Shown here: piece after piece, positions 44,724 to 54,061 of the stretch
Numbering within the stretch: position 1 is the stretch's first letter
Layout: every line of letters begins with the position of its first letter
Source: Pseudomonas bubulae
GTDB taxonomy: Bacteria; Pseudomonadota; Gammaproteobacteria; Pseudomonadales; Pseudomonadaceae
DNA: 64,000 nt
NCBI RefSeq assembly: GCF_037023725.1
Contig: NZ_CP146077.1
Location: 5,056,501-5,120,500 of the forward strand
Direction of reading: 5' to 3'
Notes under the pieces: model-generated
Database searches by the model: none
The model's input: only the letters and a program-made list of their open reading frames with translations
Told to the model about the DNA's origin: nothing
Position numbers and translations under genes: made by a program

Positions 44724-45302
44724 TTAGCCCAGGTTAACGCCAAAGTTCGAAGCCAATGGCGCCAGGCCACCGGCAAAGCCCTGACCAATTGCCTTGAACT
44801 TCCACTCTTCGCCATTGCGATACAGCTCGCCGAAAACCATCGCGGTTTCGGTCGAAGCGTCTTCGCTCAGGTCAAAACGTGCCAGCTCCTTGCCGTCAGC
44901 CTTGTTCAGAACGCGAATGTAAGCGTTGGATACCTGACCGAAGTTTTGCTTGCGGCCATCCGCTTCGTGAATGGTCACCGCGAAAGCCAGTTTTTTGGCT
45001 TCTTGCGACAGACCCGACAGGTTGACGTTTACTTGCTCATCATCACCGTCGCCGGCGCCCGAGCGGTTGTCGCCCTGGTGCACAACGTTGCCGTCGGGCG
45101 AAGTCTTGTTGTTGTAGAACACAAAGCTGCCGTCGTTCAGCACTTTGCCGTTCTCACCAACGATAAACACCGAGGCGTCCAGGTCGAACTCCTGACCGTC
45201 AGTAACCCGTGGGTCCCAACCCAGGCCTACAACCACTTCGGTCAGGCCAGGTGCTTCTTTGGTCAGGGAGACGTTGCCGCCTTTACTCAGACTTACTGCC
45301 AT
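44724..45302 (-). CDS. terE: TerE, TerD-family stress protein
   Basis: 192 residues, a full-length single-domain TerD-family protein. It begins [20 protein letters not shown] and contains [21 protein letters not shown]. The calcium-binding loop [13 protein letters not shown] near residues 76-88 is complete, as is the C-terminal [14 protein letters not shown]...[10 protein letters not shown]. The [17 protein letters not shown] variant is typical of TerE rather than TerD. It is the last gene of the ter cluster, 39 bases after terD, and is followed by a strong terminator. Family proteins are cytoplasmic and may gather at the membrane with TerC and TerB. Confidence 0.92.
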   Translation of the reverse strand: MAVSLSKGGNVSLTKEAPGLTEVVVGLGWDPRVTDGQEFDLDASVFIVGENGKVLNDGSFVFYNNKTSPDGNVVHQGDNRSGAGDGDDEQVNVNLSGLSQEAKKLAFAVTIHEADGRKQNFGQVSNAYIRVLNKADGKELARFDLSEDASTETAMVFGELYRNGEEWKFKAIGQGFAGGLAPLASNFGVNLG

Positions 45303-45341
45303 GTTCGTGAACCCTTATATGAAAAGTTGATGGGGTGCAGA

Positions 45342-45917
45342 TTAAAACTTCAGGCCGTAGCTTTCCGCCAATGGCTTGAGACCGCCAGCAAAGCCCTGGC
45401 CCACAGCGCGGAACTTCCACTCGGCGCCATTGCGATACAGCTCGGCAAAGATCATCGCGGTTTCGGTGCTGGCGTCTTCTGCCAGGTCATAACGCGCCAC
45501 TTCACTGTTGTTGTCCTGGTTCACAATGCGGATGAAAGCATTGCGCACCTGACCGAAGTTTTGACGGCGAGCGTCAGCTTCGTGAATGGTCACGGTAAAC
45601 GCGATCCGGTCGATGTCAGCGGGTACTTTGGACAGGTCGACCTTGATCGCCTCGTCATCACCGTCGCCTTCACCGGTACGGTTGTCGCCCGTGTGTTCAA
45701 CCGAGCCGTCCACGCTTTTGAGCTGGTTGTAAAAAATGAAATCGGAGTCAGCGCGTACTTTACCGTCAGCCTTGAGCAAGAAAGCGCTCGCATCCAGGTC
45801 GAAGTCTTGACCATCGGTGGAGCGAGCATCCCAGCCCAGACCCACGAGGACTTTGGTCATCCCGGGGGCTTCTTTGGACAGAGACAGGTTGCCGCCTTTG
45901 GAAAGGGAAAGTGCCAT
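45342..45917 (-). CDS. terD: TerD, tellurite/chemical stress protein
   Basis: 191 residues with [23 protein letters not shown] and the complete calcium-binding loop [13 protein letters not shown] near residues 76-88, as in enterobacterial TerD. AAGGAG lies just upstream. It is a close paralogue of the neighbouring terE product. TerD proteins bind calcium and contribute to resistance to tellurite, colicins and phage in characterised clusters; their exact activity is unsettled. Confidence 0.94.
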   Translation of the reverse strand: MALSLSKGGNLSLSKEAPGMTKVLVGLGWDARSTDGQDFDLDASAFLLKADGKVRADSDFIFYNQLKSVDGSVEHTGDNRTGEGDGDDEAIKVDLSKVPADIDRIAFTVTIHEADARRQNFGQVRNAFIRIVNQDNNSEVARYDLAEDASTETAMIFAELYRNGAEWKFRAVGQGFAGGLKPLAESYGLKF

Positions 45918-45943
45918 GTGTAATTCTCCTTAGTAATGTGCGA

Positions 45944-46990
45944 TCAAGCTTTCGTGTCGTTGTTAACGTCGGATTGCTCTTCTTCCTTACCGGGAAAGAT
46001 GATGCTGGCCACGATACCGATAGCCAAGACCACCAACACCACAATCAGACTGGTGTTTGGATCAATTTCATAACCATGGCCAAACAGGTGATCGGTTGCG
46101 TTCAGGGCCAGCTTGCCGGCGATAAAGAACAGCAGGGCGATAACCGCTTTTTCCAGGTGCACCAGGTAGCGTTTCAGTGCTTCGAGAACGAAGTACATGG
46201 TCCGCAGACCCAGAATGGCGAACATCATGGCCGAGTACACGATCAAGGGTTCACGGCTCACGGCAATCACTGCCGGTACGGAGTCGAAGGCAAACAGAAT
46301 GTCTGAAACCTCAACCACCACCACACACAAAAACAGTGGGGTAGCAAAAAGAGCGCCCTTGCCTACAAGAGTCATTCCCTTGTTCTGCGGCTTCGTGATC
46401 TCTTTTTCAAGCTCTTTGCGTGAAACAAAGAAATTATGCCCGTGCAGCTTCGGCCAGACCGGGAACAGTTTTTTCGCAAAACGGTAGGCGATGTGCTTGG
46501 AGTAATCCTCCTCCTCATCCTCTTCCTTGCTGCGCAACATCATCACTGCGGTCCAGGCCACGACCACGGCAAACAGCACTTCGACCCAAGGGCCAAACGC
46601 CAGCAGGCCAGTACCGATCGCCACGAAAATCAGGCGGAACACAATGGCGCCGATGATGCCCCAGTACAGAACCCGGTGACGCAATGCGTCCGGGATCTTG
46701 AACCAGGCAAAGATCGCCATGAACACGAACAGGTTGTCGACGCTGAGTACTTTCTCCAGCGCATAACCGGTAACGAACAGGCTGGCCACACTTGGGCCGT
46801 GGGCCACATACAGGTAGCCCGCAAACATGAGCGAGATCACCACCCAGAACACCGACCAGACGGCGGCGTTGGTCAGCGAGACCGGTTTATCGCTTTTGTG
46901 GGTAAACAGGTCGATTGCCAGAGCAATGACCGCCAGAGCCACAAATACAGCGATGGTAGTTGGCGGAAAGCCAATTGCCGTGTTTTCCAT
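45944..46990 (-). CDS. terC: TerC, integral membrane protein
   Basis: 348 residues from the ATG at 46990 (GAGG five bases upstream); an in-frame start six codons earlier is less well placed. The protein has about nine hydrophobic segments, with the TerC-family acidic residues in membrane helices visible in EKVLSVDNLFVFMAIF and DILFAFDSVPAVIAVSREPLIVY. A charged loop EDEEEDYSKHIAYR lies in the cytoplasm. It is thought to anchor the Ter complex and may move metal ions. It lies between terB and terD in the usual gene order. Confidence 0.94.
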   Translation of the reverse strand: MENTAIGFPPTTIAVFVALAVIALAIDLFTHKSDKPVSLTNAAVWSVFWVVISLMFAGYLYVAHGPSVASLFVTGYALEKVLSVDNLFVFMAIFAWFKIPDALRHRVLYWGIIGAIVFRLIFVAIGTGLLAFGPWVEVLFAVVVAWTAVMMLRSKEEDEEEDYSKHIAYRFAKKLFPVWPKLHGHNFFVSRKELEKEITKPQNKGMTLVGKGALFATPLFLCVVVVEVSDILFAFDSVPAVIAVSREPLIVYSAMMFAILGLRTMYFVLEALKRYLVHLEKAVIALLFFIAGKLALNATDHLFGHGYEIDPNTSLIVVLVVLAIGIVASIIFPGKEEEQSDVNNDTKA

Positions 46991-46997
46991 GATGTCC

Positions 46998-47447
46998 TCA
47001 GAGATCAAAATCGCCAGGGTTCAGCCCCAGCTCATTGCAGATAGTGCGGCAGGCAGCCCGCTCACTTTCATCGAAGTTGCCGTCGGCGCTACCGATTGCG
47101 CAGCAAACACGCACCAGCAGGCGGGCGGCATCTTCTTTTTTACGTAGCTGACCGATAGATTTCAGCGCTTCAGCGCGACCGATCTGCTGGTCAAATTCAA
47201 ACTTTTCACACACGGCGTTGAAAGCTTTGATCACGTCCTTGACGTCAAAGACCTTCAACTCATTGGAGTTTTGAATAAATCCGACCATTTTCTGTTTTTC
47301 GTCACTGCTGATATTGCCATCGGCAGCGGCCACCAGTGCGCAACCGGAAACCACGGCTTCCATAAACTCACGGTTCTTGAATTTGCTGACTTCCGCCGAG
47401 AGCTTGTCACGGGCGGCGCTTGCGTTGGTTTTGAGCCATTCGAGCAT
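46998..47447 (-). CDS. terB: TerB, cytoplasmic stress protein
   Basis: 149 residues from the ATG at 47447, which has AAGGTG upstream (a GTG three codons earlier is also open). The helical TerB domain contains two metal-binding motifs with acidic residues, AAADGNISSDEKQKM and GSADGNFDESERAA. TerB is known to link the TerC membrane protein to TerD-family proteins. The stop lies 7 bases before the terC start. Confidence 0.93.
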   Translation of the reverse strand: MLEWLKTNASAARDKLSAEVSKFKNREFMEAVVSGCALVAAADGNISSDEKQKMVGFIQNSNELKVFDVKDVIKAFNAVCEKFEFDQQIGRAEALKSIGQLRKKEDAARLLVRVCCAIGSADGNFDESERAACRTICNELGLNPGDFDL

Positions 47448-47513
47448 TGGAGTCACCTTGTCAGAAATTGCAGGTACGGCGCCTGTTTCATCAGGCGGCC
47501 ACTTACAGAGCGC

Positions 47514-48719
47514 TCATTTGGAGCCGGCAGCCCAGCGCATACCCCAACCAAACGCTTTATCCATGTCAGAGTGGCCCTTGAAGAATTCAACCCGACGGTT
47601 GACCTTCACACTGCCACCGACGTTTTCGAGCAAAGCAATGGCGCACATGCCTTTGGTCCCGCCCTCTTCGCTCAGGCGCACTTCTATCGGCGGCTCACCC
47701 GGGATGTACAAGGTGATGACACCGTCAGTCGCCTGCCAGTTCGGGGCACCTTCGTAGATGAACGCGTAAACCAGCACGCGACGCATCTTGCGCCACTCCT
47801 TGCCATTGATGCGCAACCACTCGCCGTCACTTACCGAGCCGGTGCGGTCGTCGCCCATCAACTGGATAAACGGCTCGTCACGGAAATCACCGAAGGCATT
47901 GCCCAGGGCCTGTACCGCGCCTTTGCGGCCGTTCTCCATTTCGTACAGGCAGCCCACGTCCAGGTCGATCCCGCCCGACTTGCCGCGCAGCGAAGCAAAG
48001 AAGCCGCCGCCCCCGGCGTTGGGGTTGGTACGGTTCCAGTTGAGGTTGATCTTGATCTCGCCGAAGTCACCGTCCTTTTTCTCAAGGCTGATGGACGGAC
48101 GCTGCTTGTCCAGGGTGATCTTCGACAGATTGATTTTCGCTGCCGGTGCCGGTGCTGGTGCTGGAGGCGCTGGAGGTGGCGTCGGCGCTGCTGCCGGAGC
48201 AGGAGCAGGAGCAGGAGCCGCAATATCAACCCCAAAGTGCTCGGCCAAGGGCGCAAGGCCACCGGCAAAGCCCTGTGCTACGCAGCGGAACTTCCACACG
48301 CCCTGACGGCGATAGAACTCGCCAAGGATCAACGCGGTTTCCTGCATGCCCTGGGTCGGAATCGGTGCTTCGATGCCGCCGCTCACCGTTACGGTCAACT
48401 GCGGGAAGGCGTCGAAACGGGCCTTGTTCTCATAGATGGTTGCGGTGAGGGCGACTTTTTCGATGGCCTGATCAATGGCGTCCAGATTGACGCTGAACAC
48501 ACTGCGACCTGCAGCCGATTCCACCAGCTTGACCGCGCCATTGTTGACGCTTTGCTGGCCGAAGAAGCACATGTCGTTGTCGCCACGCACCTTGCCCGAC
48601 TCATTGAGCAAAAACGCAGAAACGTCCAGGTCCGCGCCGGTTACCGGGGTATAGCTGACGGTGACGCTCAGGGTACCGCTGGCAACGCCGGTGTTGGCGC
48701 CCGGGGTCAATGTGGTCAT
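47514..48719 (-). CDS. terA: TerA, two-domain TerD-related protein
   Basis: 401 residues with two TerD-like domains separated by an Ala/Pro-rich linker (about residues 165-193). The first domain (about 1-160) has GADLDVSAFLLNESGKVRGD. The second (about 200-395) has GGIDLDVGCLYEMENGRKGA and a changed ion loop beginning GDDRTGSVSDG. The start overlaps the terZ stop by ATGA. The repeated Ala-Pro codons of the linker create a local low-complexity DNA stretch near 48140-48225. Confidence 0.92.
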   Translation of the reverse strand: MTTLTPGANTGVASGTLSVTVSYTPVTGADLDVSAFLLNESGKVRGDNDMCFFGQQSVNNGAVKLVESAAGRSVFSVNLDAIDQAIEKVALTATIYENKARFDAFPQLTVTVSGGIEAPIPTQGMQETALILGEFYRRQGVWKFRCVAQGFAGGLAPLAEHFGVDIAAPAPAPAPAAAPTPPPAPPAPAPAPAAKINLSKITLDKQRPSISLEKKDGDFGEIKINLNWNRTNPNAGGGGFFASLRGKSGGIDLDVGCLYEMENGRKGAVQALGNAFGDFRDEPFIQLMGDDRTGSVSDGEWLRINGKEWRKMRRVLVYAFIYEGAPNWQATDGVITLYIPGEPPIEVRLSEEGGTKGMCAIALLENVGGSVKVNRRVEFFKGHSDMDKAFGWGMRWAAGSK

Positions 48720-49306
48720 GAGCGCACCGCCTGGGCTGCGTCAGTGGCCAGATCCTGGGCGGTACGGCCATTGGCCACGGTGCCGATGGCGGTCAGGTCC
48801 CAGCCCGCCGATGTGCGGCTGATGTATGCCATGACCACGCCGGTGTGACGGCCCTTGTCCGACAGGTTGAAGCGCGCCAGCTCTTTGCCGGTCAGCTCGT
48901 CAACGATACGGCAGTAGGCGTTTTCTACCGCTTCGAAATTTTGCCCGGTAAACGAGTTCACGGTAAACACCAGGTGTTTGACCCCGGCTGGCAGCTGCTC
49001 CAGGTTGACCTGGATCGACTCGTCGTCGCCATCGCCCTCACCCGTGCGGTTGTCGCCGGAGTGCACGATGGAGCCGTCTTTGGACTTGAGCTGGCGAAAC
49101 CACACCAGGTCCAGCGGTTGTTTGGCACTGTCGAGCAGGATGCACGAAGCATCCAGGTCGATGGCGGTATCACTGCTCAGCAGCTTGGCGAAAAAACCGC
49201 TGGGCTTGACCGGATCCCAGCCCAGGCCCATGCGAATTTTCTTGAGACCGGCTCCCGCTTCTTTCTCGAGAGAGATGGTTTGATTCTTGGACAGCGAAAT
49301 GGCCAT
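48716..49306 (-). CDS. terZ: TerZ, TerD-family stress protein
   Basis: 196 residues from the ATG at 49306, which has AAGGAG upstream. It contains GLGWDPVKPSGFFAKL, DLDASCILLD and the calcium-binding loop [13 protein letters not shown]. The longer insertion after the first strand and the VVMAYISRTSAGWDLTAIG end are typical of TerZ. It is the first of six structural ter genes and follows the biosynthetic module after 73 bases, where a separate promoter could lie. Confidence 0.92.
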   Translation of the reverse strand: MAISLSKNQTISLEKEAGAGLKKIRMGLGWDPVKPSGFFAKLLSSDTAIDLDASCILLDSAKQPLDLVWFRQLKSKDGSIVHSGDNRTGEGDGDDESIQVNLEQLPAGVKHLVFTVNSFTGQNFEAVENAYCRIVDELTGKELARFNLSDKGRHTGVVMAYISRTSAGWDLTAIGTVANGRTAQDLATDAAQAVRS

Positions 49307-49379
49307 GAAACGTCTCCTTGTCTGCACTGAAGCACGATAGGTAATTACTGATTATTGACATGCTTTGCTTGCGCCTGGC

Positions 49380-50057
49380 TTACAGCTCCTCGCGCAAGCA
49401 CACGTCAAGTGGCCGCTTGCGACGCCACAGTGCGTGAAATTCACGCCAATGCGGCTCTTGAGCGGCTCCGAGCATCTGTTCATCGCCCCGGGTGTCACCC
49501 CAGGCACGCAGTGTGTATTGGTCCAGAGGCCCGTATTGCGCCTCCAGCCGAATGACTTTTTGTTCACAGCGACAGTTGGTGCCCTCGATATCCCCGGTCA
49601 GCACGCCATCGACTGAGGCCAGCCGTGTACCGATCAAGCCGATACCGAGTTTTTTGGCAAAAGGTGTGAGCACCAGTTCAGGGGACGCCGAGCAAATTGT
49701 TACCTTGGCGCCCTGCTCAATCTGGTTGGCGACGGATGTTAAGCCCAAAGGCCGCATCAGACGCTGCCAGGAAACGTCACAAAATGCTTCAGCGCGCTCC
49801 TTTACCCAGGCCTCTTTGGCGCCGGTCAGGTAGACCGCGATCAGTTTCTCTTTCAAATCATTGCGAGAAATCCTGCCCAGCAGGTAGCACGCCGTGGCCG
49901 GAATCATCCGCAACAGGCGCATCGCGAACAGGCGATTGCCAAAGGCAAAGCGCAAAAACGGCACAAAGCTGTCGTGATAGGTCAGTGTGCCATCGAAGTC
50001 GAACGCTGACAGAACCTGCTTGTTGCCTTTGTCCGATGTATTCAAAACGTCGTTCAA
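49380..50057 (-). CDS. HAD-superfamily (HAD-IB type) hydrolase of the ter module
   Basis: 225 residues. The start is a TTG at 50057, because the previous in-frame codons contain a stop and no ATG precedes the active site; the TTG overlaps the CitE-like gene stop (TTGA). HAD motif I is DFDGTL (nucleophile D20, acid D22), motif II lies in TICSASPE, the motif III lysine is probably in EQKVIRL and motif IV is WGDTRGDEQML. It resembles phosphoserine-phosphatase-type enzymes. Ter-linked HAD proteins are predicted to dephosphorylate an intermediate made by the neighbouring PRTase and CitE-like enzymes. Confidence 0.85.
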   Translation of the reverse strand: MNDVLNTSDKGNKQVLSAFDFDGTLTYHDSFVPFLRFAFGNRLFAMRLLRMIPATACYLLGRISRNDLKEKLIAVYLTGAKEAWVKERAEAFCDVSWQRLMRPLGLTSVANQIEQGAKVTICSASPELVLTPFAKKLGIGLIGTRLASVDGVLTGDIEGTNCRCEQKVIRLEAQYGPLDQYTLRAWGDTRGDEQMLGAAQEPHWREFHALWRRKRPLDVCLREEL

Positions 50058-51013
50058 CCCACTAATTCAGCCAATCTCAGGCTGCCTCCAAAAGTGTCTG
50101 TCGGGCAGGCGACTTCAGGGCGAACCCCTTGCCAATGTGCCCGTTCAATAATTGTTTGCGCCCATTTGTAATGGGTCGCAGGCTCGCACATGGCGTCGTT
50201 GAACTTGAACACCGCAGGCGCCGCCTCACTCAATATTTGGCGTGCGCTGTTGAGATCTTCAAGGCTGACTTGCAACGCCCTGTGGATAACTGCAATTTGT
50301 GACGGGTGAATCGCAGTTTTCCCTACAAGCCCGTGAGCCATATCCAGCGCCAGTTCCTGATCCAGCACGTGTGGCGTATTGAGCTGCTCGAACACCGGTG
50401 CGGTCAGGGCAAAACCTGCCGAGCCCATGATCCCGCACAACATGGGAATCACATAGCTCATGGGCGTGCTGTACAGGGTCATGGTTTGTGGACGACGCAA
50501 ACCCAGGCAGCCCATCAGGTCGTTGCCACCGATGCGCAGGGCAATAATGCGCTCAGGCAACAGCTCCAGCATGGCGCTGCGCAGCTCTACCATGGCATTG
50601 GGCACAAAGACTTCCGGGGTTTCCAGAGTGGGCATCAGCATCAGGTCGTCGCGGGTCACCGCCTGCTGCCACTCGCGGATATTGCCCAGGCTGAGTTTGG
50701 GCACCACAAAACCGTCGACATGGCGCATCAGCGACCAATCATTAAGCACCGCTGCCATTGCCGCATCACGCGGGCGCACAAACAGGATCGGCCCCGCCGA
50801 CGGGCGGCCACCACCGGCTTCGATGCCCAGCAGCAGATTCTTGAGGTTGTTCAGCCCCTGCTGCACGTCGATTTCGGCCACGGCGTCTTCCAGGCACACC
50901 ACCAGCGAGCGTAAACCCTGGATCTTCTCGCCCAGCACCACATCCAGAATATCGGAACGGGTGGCCGGCATATAAAGTGTGGCGCCCAAGGCATAGGCTG
51001 AATGCTTGATCAT
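50054..51013 (-). CDS. CitE-like HpcH/HpaI-family lyase of the ter module
   Basis: 319 residues, a TIM-barrel protein of the citrate-lyase beta / HpcH family. It shows LRSLVVCLEDAVAE with the metal-ligand acidic residues, LFVRPRD with the conserved arginine, MPTLETPEVF and LRIGGNDLMG. The start overlaps the PRTase gene stop (ATGA). Enzymes of this fold make or break C-C bonds on acyl or keto-acid substrates. In Ter clusters it belongs to the conserved set predicted to build a small metabolite; its substrate is unknown. Confidence 0.88.
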   Translation of the reverse strand: MIKHSAYALGATLYMPATRSDILDVVLGEKIQGLRSLVVCLEDAVAEIDVQQGLNNLKNLLLGIEAGGGRPSAGPILFVRPRDAAMAAVLNDWSLMRHVDGFVVPKLSLGNIREWQQAVTRDDLMLMPTLETPEVFVPNAMVELRSAMLELLPERIIALRIGGNDLMGCLGLRRPQTMTLYSTPMSYVIPMLCGIMGSAGFALTAPVFEQLNTPHVLDQELALDMAHGLVGKTAIHPSQIAVIHRALQVSLEDLNSARQILSEAAPAVFKFNDAMCEPATHYKWAQTIIERAHWQGVRPEVACPTDTFGGSLRLAELVG

Positions 51014-52107
51014 CAGCGAACACTCCTGATTACGGTCACAGCGCGATACGGCCCCAGTTCATCACCGACTTCCTGGACCTCGATATTGGCCTGGCGCGTC
51101 AGGTGCAACAGCAGTTGCACGTCCTGATCGTCAAGGTTGCGCACCAGCACGTGGTCCGGTACCCGGCGCATCACGGCGCGGGTGGCCTCGGCGATCCCCG
51201 GTTTGACCCGGTTGGGGTTGGTCACCGCAAACCGCGTCGAGATACGTTCGACCGCGGCTACCGCCGAGTGTTGCAAGGCTGCGGCCTGCTCCAGTGTCCA
51301 GGGTTGCGCAGCGGCCAACGGGGCAAGCTGTGCCCGCTCGGTTTCGATGCTGTGGATAAAACTCATGGTCACGTCGTGTTCCGCCAAATGGTCATACACC
51401 ACGCAACCATGCAGGCCCGGGGTTTGCGGCCAGATGGAACGAGAAACCAGCCCGGAAACCGTAGCCCCCAGAATGCCCGAGGGGATCAGCCAGTCTTCAG
51501 CGGACGCCGCCAGCCAGGCGCGGCCACAAGGGTCCGCCAACACCACCAGGCGTGGGTCTGCCGGGAAACGCGAGTCTCCCGCCAGGCTGTCGCGGATCTG
51601 GCCGCTGATCGCGCCCTTGCCGGTCCAGCCATCGACAAACACGATGTTTTCGGCACCGTGGCTCTTGATGATAGCTTCGAGTGCGACGTTGTCGATTCCA
51701 CGGTCACGAATAATGCTGATGCCGTAATGCGCAGCCTCGCGCCCCAGATCAAGCAGCGCCCGGCGCAGCAGTACACCCAGCGGTAAACCGGCGCGCACAA
51801 AGGACACCAGCGCAATCGAGGGGCCGTTGTAGCGCTCATTCAAGGCCAGCGCCAGCGCCTGCACATCGGCCGCCATGCGCGCGCCATTTTGCGTCAGGGC
51901 ACGCTGGTAAAGGCTTTTATGGGTGTCGGACGGCGCATGTTCCTGGCTGATCATCTCGGAGTAATGGCGTTGCCGGGTCTGGATCAGCCGCTCTTTTTCC
52001 TGCACGTCGGTGACTTCAATCTGTAGGGCGCGCAGTAAAAAGTGCACGTCATCGGCGTCATAGCTGCCACTGCCGACGGTTTCCAGGCCTACGAAAGCAT
52101 TACTCAT
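51013..52107 (-). CDS. PRTase-like and PELOTA-domain protein of the ter module (StiP family)
   Basis: 364 residues from the ATG at 52107; the longer open frame shadows the HAD gene. The N-terminal 280 residues look like a phosphoribosyltransferase-related domain, with SFVRAGLPLGVLLRRAL and a PRPP-loop-like ENIVFVDGWTGKGAI at residues 153-167. The last 65 or so residues match a PELOTA-type RNA-binding domain (DHVLVRNLDDQDVQLLLHL). Family members are variously annotated as StiP cysteine proteases or PRTase_1/PELOTA_1 proteins. In Ter operons this protein is thought to take part in making or transferring a nucleoside-like compound. It overlaps the upstream HAD gene by 8 bases. Confidence 0.8.
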   Translation of the reverse strand: MSNAFVGLETVGSGSYDADDVHFLLRALQIEVTDVQEKERLIQTRQRHYSEMISQEHAPSDTHKSLYQRALTQNGARMAADVQALALALNERYNGPSIALVSFVRAGLPLGVLLRRALLDLGREAAHYGISIIRDRGIDNVALEAIIKSHGAENIVFVDGWTGKGAISGQIRDSLAGDSRFPADPRLVVLADPCGRAWLAASAEDWLIPSGILGATVSGLVSRSIWPQTPGLHGCVVYDHLAEHDVTMSFIHSIETERAQLAPLAAAQPWTLEQAAALQHSAVAAVERISTRFAVTNPNRVKPGIAEATRAVMRRVPDHVLVRNLDDQDVQLLLHLTRQANIEVQEVGDELGPYRAVTVIRSVR

Positions 52108-52858
52108 GGTCGACGCTCGCCAGCACATGAGCGGCCAACTGCCCGCGTTTGGGCGTGCCCCACCAGTCGCACTCGGCCATAAAGCCCAGGTCCGACACAC
52201 TGTCACCGAAGCCCAGCAACGGGCGCTTGCCGTTGATCGCCTGATCGCGGCGGATCCACTCACGTACCGCTTCACGCTTTTGCAGGGTGATGGGCAGAAA
52301 CGCCAGGTTGTTGCCATTGCCGTGTACATACAGGCCATCGAGCAACCCGCGCGCCTTGACCTCGGCCAATACGACGAGCAGCGCTTCGTCGGTTTCGTTG
52401 TTGTGCTTGGTGACCACGTAATTGGCCAGGCCCTGCTCTTCAACCACCCAGCCACGCAACGAAAAGCCAAGTTCGGCACCAATGGCCAGGGTTTGCTCGC
52501 TCAGTTGATGCAACCGGGTTTGCTCAAGGGCCAGTTCGTCGCACATGCGCGCATGCCAGACCGGGTCCAGCGAGCCGTCAGGCTTGAGAATCACGCCGCC
52601 GTGGGCACACACCGCGCCGTGGACGAACGGCAATTGCACACGTTGATAGGCCTCGATGCTGCGCGCAGTTACGGGGACGACATCGCTGGTGGCCAGCAGC
52701 CATTCCACAAAGCTCTTTTGTGTTGCGCTCATAAAGCCGTTGGGCTGGCCGTCCACATCCAGGGTGGCGGCAAAGCGTGGCTCATCACCCATTTTGCGGG
52801 CGGTTTGAAACAGGGTGTCGTCCAGATCAACGAACACCAGAGGACGATTACTGCTCAT
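52100..52858 (-). CDS. HAD-superfamily (Cof/sucrose-phosphatase-like) hydrolase of the ter module
   Basis: 252 residues from the ATG at 52858. Motif I is VDLDDTL with D11 and D13, motif II VPVTARS, the motif III lysine is in LQKREAVREW and motif IV is GFGDSVSDLG. The large cap insertion between motifs II and III places it with Cof-type phosphatases. It overlaps the upstream PRTase gene by 11 bases and the downstream StiP-family gene by 8, implying tight co-translation. It is the second HAD enzyme in the module, so two separate dephosphorylation steps are likely. Confidence 0.87.
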   Translation of the reverse strand: MSSNRPLVFVDLDDTLFQTARKMGDEPRFAATLDVDGQPNGFMSATQKSFVEWLLATSDVVPVTARSIEAYQRVQLPFVHGAVCAHGGVILKPDGSLDPVWHARMCDELALEQTRLHQLSEQTLAIGAELGFSLRGWVVEEQGLANYVVTKHNNETDEALLVVLAEVKARGLLDGLYVHGNGNNLAFLPITLQKREAVREWIRRDQAINGKRPLLGFGDSVSDLGFMAECDWWGTPKRGQLAAHVLASVDHE

Positions 52859-53984
52859 CAACGATTACCTGCGCATTCAACGCGCTAACCAGCGCCGGAT
52901 CGACCGCAGCTGCCGGGGTTTCGCTGCAGATCAGCACCCGGTCGAACTGGCCGGGGGCGACGTTATAAAGAAAGTTGGGGATACCCAGGCCATAGTTATC
53001 CGAGAACGACAATGCATGATCGATGCAATGGCCCAAGGCAATGGGCGAGCGGCTGGTGGAGCTGAAGCGCACGTCGGCGCCCGCCCGCTCAAGGCGCTCG
53101 GCCAGCAGAAACGGGCGCCAGACAAATTCGCTGGTGCCGACCACCAAGACCCGTTCACCTGGGGCGACCTGCAGATCGGGCGCCAGGGTATCAAGGTGTT
53201 CGCGAACGCCCATGCGCCCCCAGTCACGGCTGGCATCAAGTGCCCAATCGCCCTGGGCCACGCTGCCCACTTCGGGCATTTGAGGGAGCTCTGCGGTGGT
53301 ATCTTCGTCGAACGTGTAGCGACCATCGAGCAAAGAGACGCTGCTGACATGATCGCCCATGGCCTTGCGCACAGCGTCCCGGGACCAGTCGGTCAGGGTC
53401 GTGGTGACAATACGCTCGACCGAGTTGAGCCCTGCTTCGGCCAGCGCCCGGGACAGATTGATAAAGGTATTGCCGGTAGAGGCTTCATCGTCCACCAGCA
53501 CCAGCGAGCGGGCGTTGAGCATCATCTCGCGGGTGTGTGCGTCTTGCGGCAAATGCAGCAGATGCGAGCTGGCGTGACTGTGCTCTTCTTCAAAACGGGC
53601 AAACAGTTCACTGCCCGTAGGGTGGCGGCTGCTGCACAGGTACAGGCTGTCATCACGGGTCTGGCTGAGCGCACGGTGCACGCCAGCACCCAGGCCAACG
53701 GCGGTTTCAGCCATGCCGATAACCAGCACCGGACCGGGCAGGTCGGCAGGGATTTTTGCAGCCAGGGCATTGAAGCTTTCCGCCATCAGTGACGGCCGTG
53801 CCGGGATATGACGCCCCAATACACGGGAAACGAATAAAAAGGCGCGCTTGGGGTTTCGGCGCTCGGCAAAATCGAAAAGTGCCTGTGGCTCAAAGGTCGA
53901 TGCATTGACCTCTACCTCCAGACGACCGCGCTTGAGGTTTGCATGCAATACCTTGGGTTCGGTCTTGGAATTACCGCTGTTCAT
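52848..53984 (-). CDS. Phosphoribosyltransferase with TRSP domain (ter module)
   Basis: 378 residues. A PRTase domain occupies about residues 20-215; its PRPP-binding loop LVLVDDEASTGNTF is at 161-174 and is close to the classical consensus. The C-terminal half carries the TRSP-type domain seen only with such PRTases, including GERVLVVGTSEFVWRP and a DRVLICSETP block. It probably joins a base-like moiety to phosphoribose. A 77-base gap separates it from the TerD-protease gene upstream, so it may have its own promoter. Confidence 0.85.
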   Translation of the reverse strand: MNSGNSKTEPKVLHANLKRGRLEVEVNASTFEPQALFDFAERRNPKRAFLFVSRVLGRHIPARPSLMAESFNALAAKIPADLPGPVLVIGMAETAVGLGAGVHRALSQTRDDSLYLCSSRHPTGSELFARFEEEHSHASSHLLHLPQDAHTREMMLNARSLVLVDDEASTGNTFINLSRALAEAGLNSVERIVTTTLTDWSRDAVRKAMGDHVSSVSLLDGRYTFDEDTTAELPQMPEVGSVAQGDWALDASRDWGRMGVREHLDTLAPDLQVAPGERVLVVGTSEFVWRPFLLAERLERAGADVRFSSTSRSPIALGHCIDHALSFSDNYGLGIPNFLYNVAPGQFDRVLICSETPAAAVDPALVSALNAQVIVDEQ

Positions 53985-54061
53985 TGATGTTTACTACCTG
54001 AACATACTGAAAAAATGGGGGACGATTAGGGAGACGGGGGGTTAAGACAAGTAAAAAATGG

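Noticed and set aside
48140..48225. Low-complexity repeats that could suggest a tandem repeat or CRISPR-like array
   Set aside because: The repetition comes from Ala-Pro codons of the TerA linker and has no spacer structure.
47271..48848. A 525-residue plus-strand frame opposite terB and terA
   Set aside because: It mirrors the Ala/Pro-rich linker of TerA and conserved TerD motifs on the minus strand, so it is a shadow.
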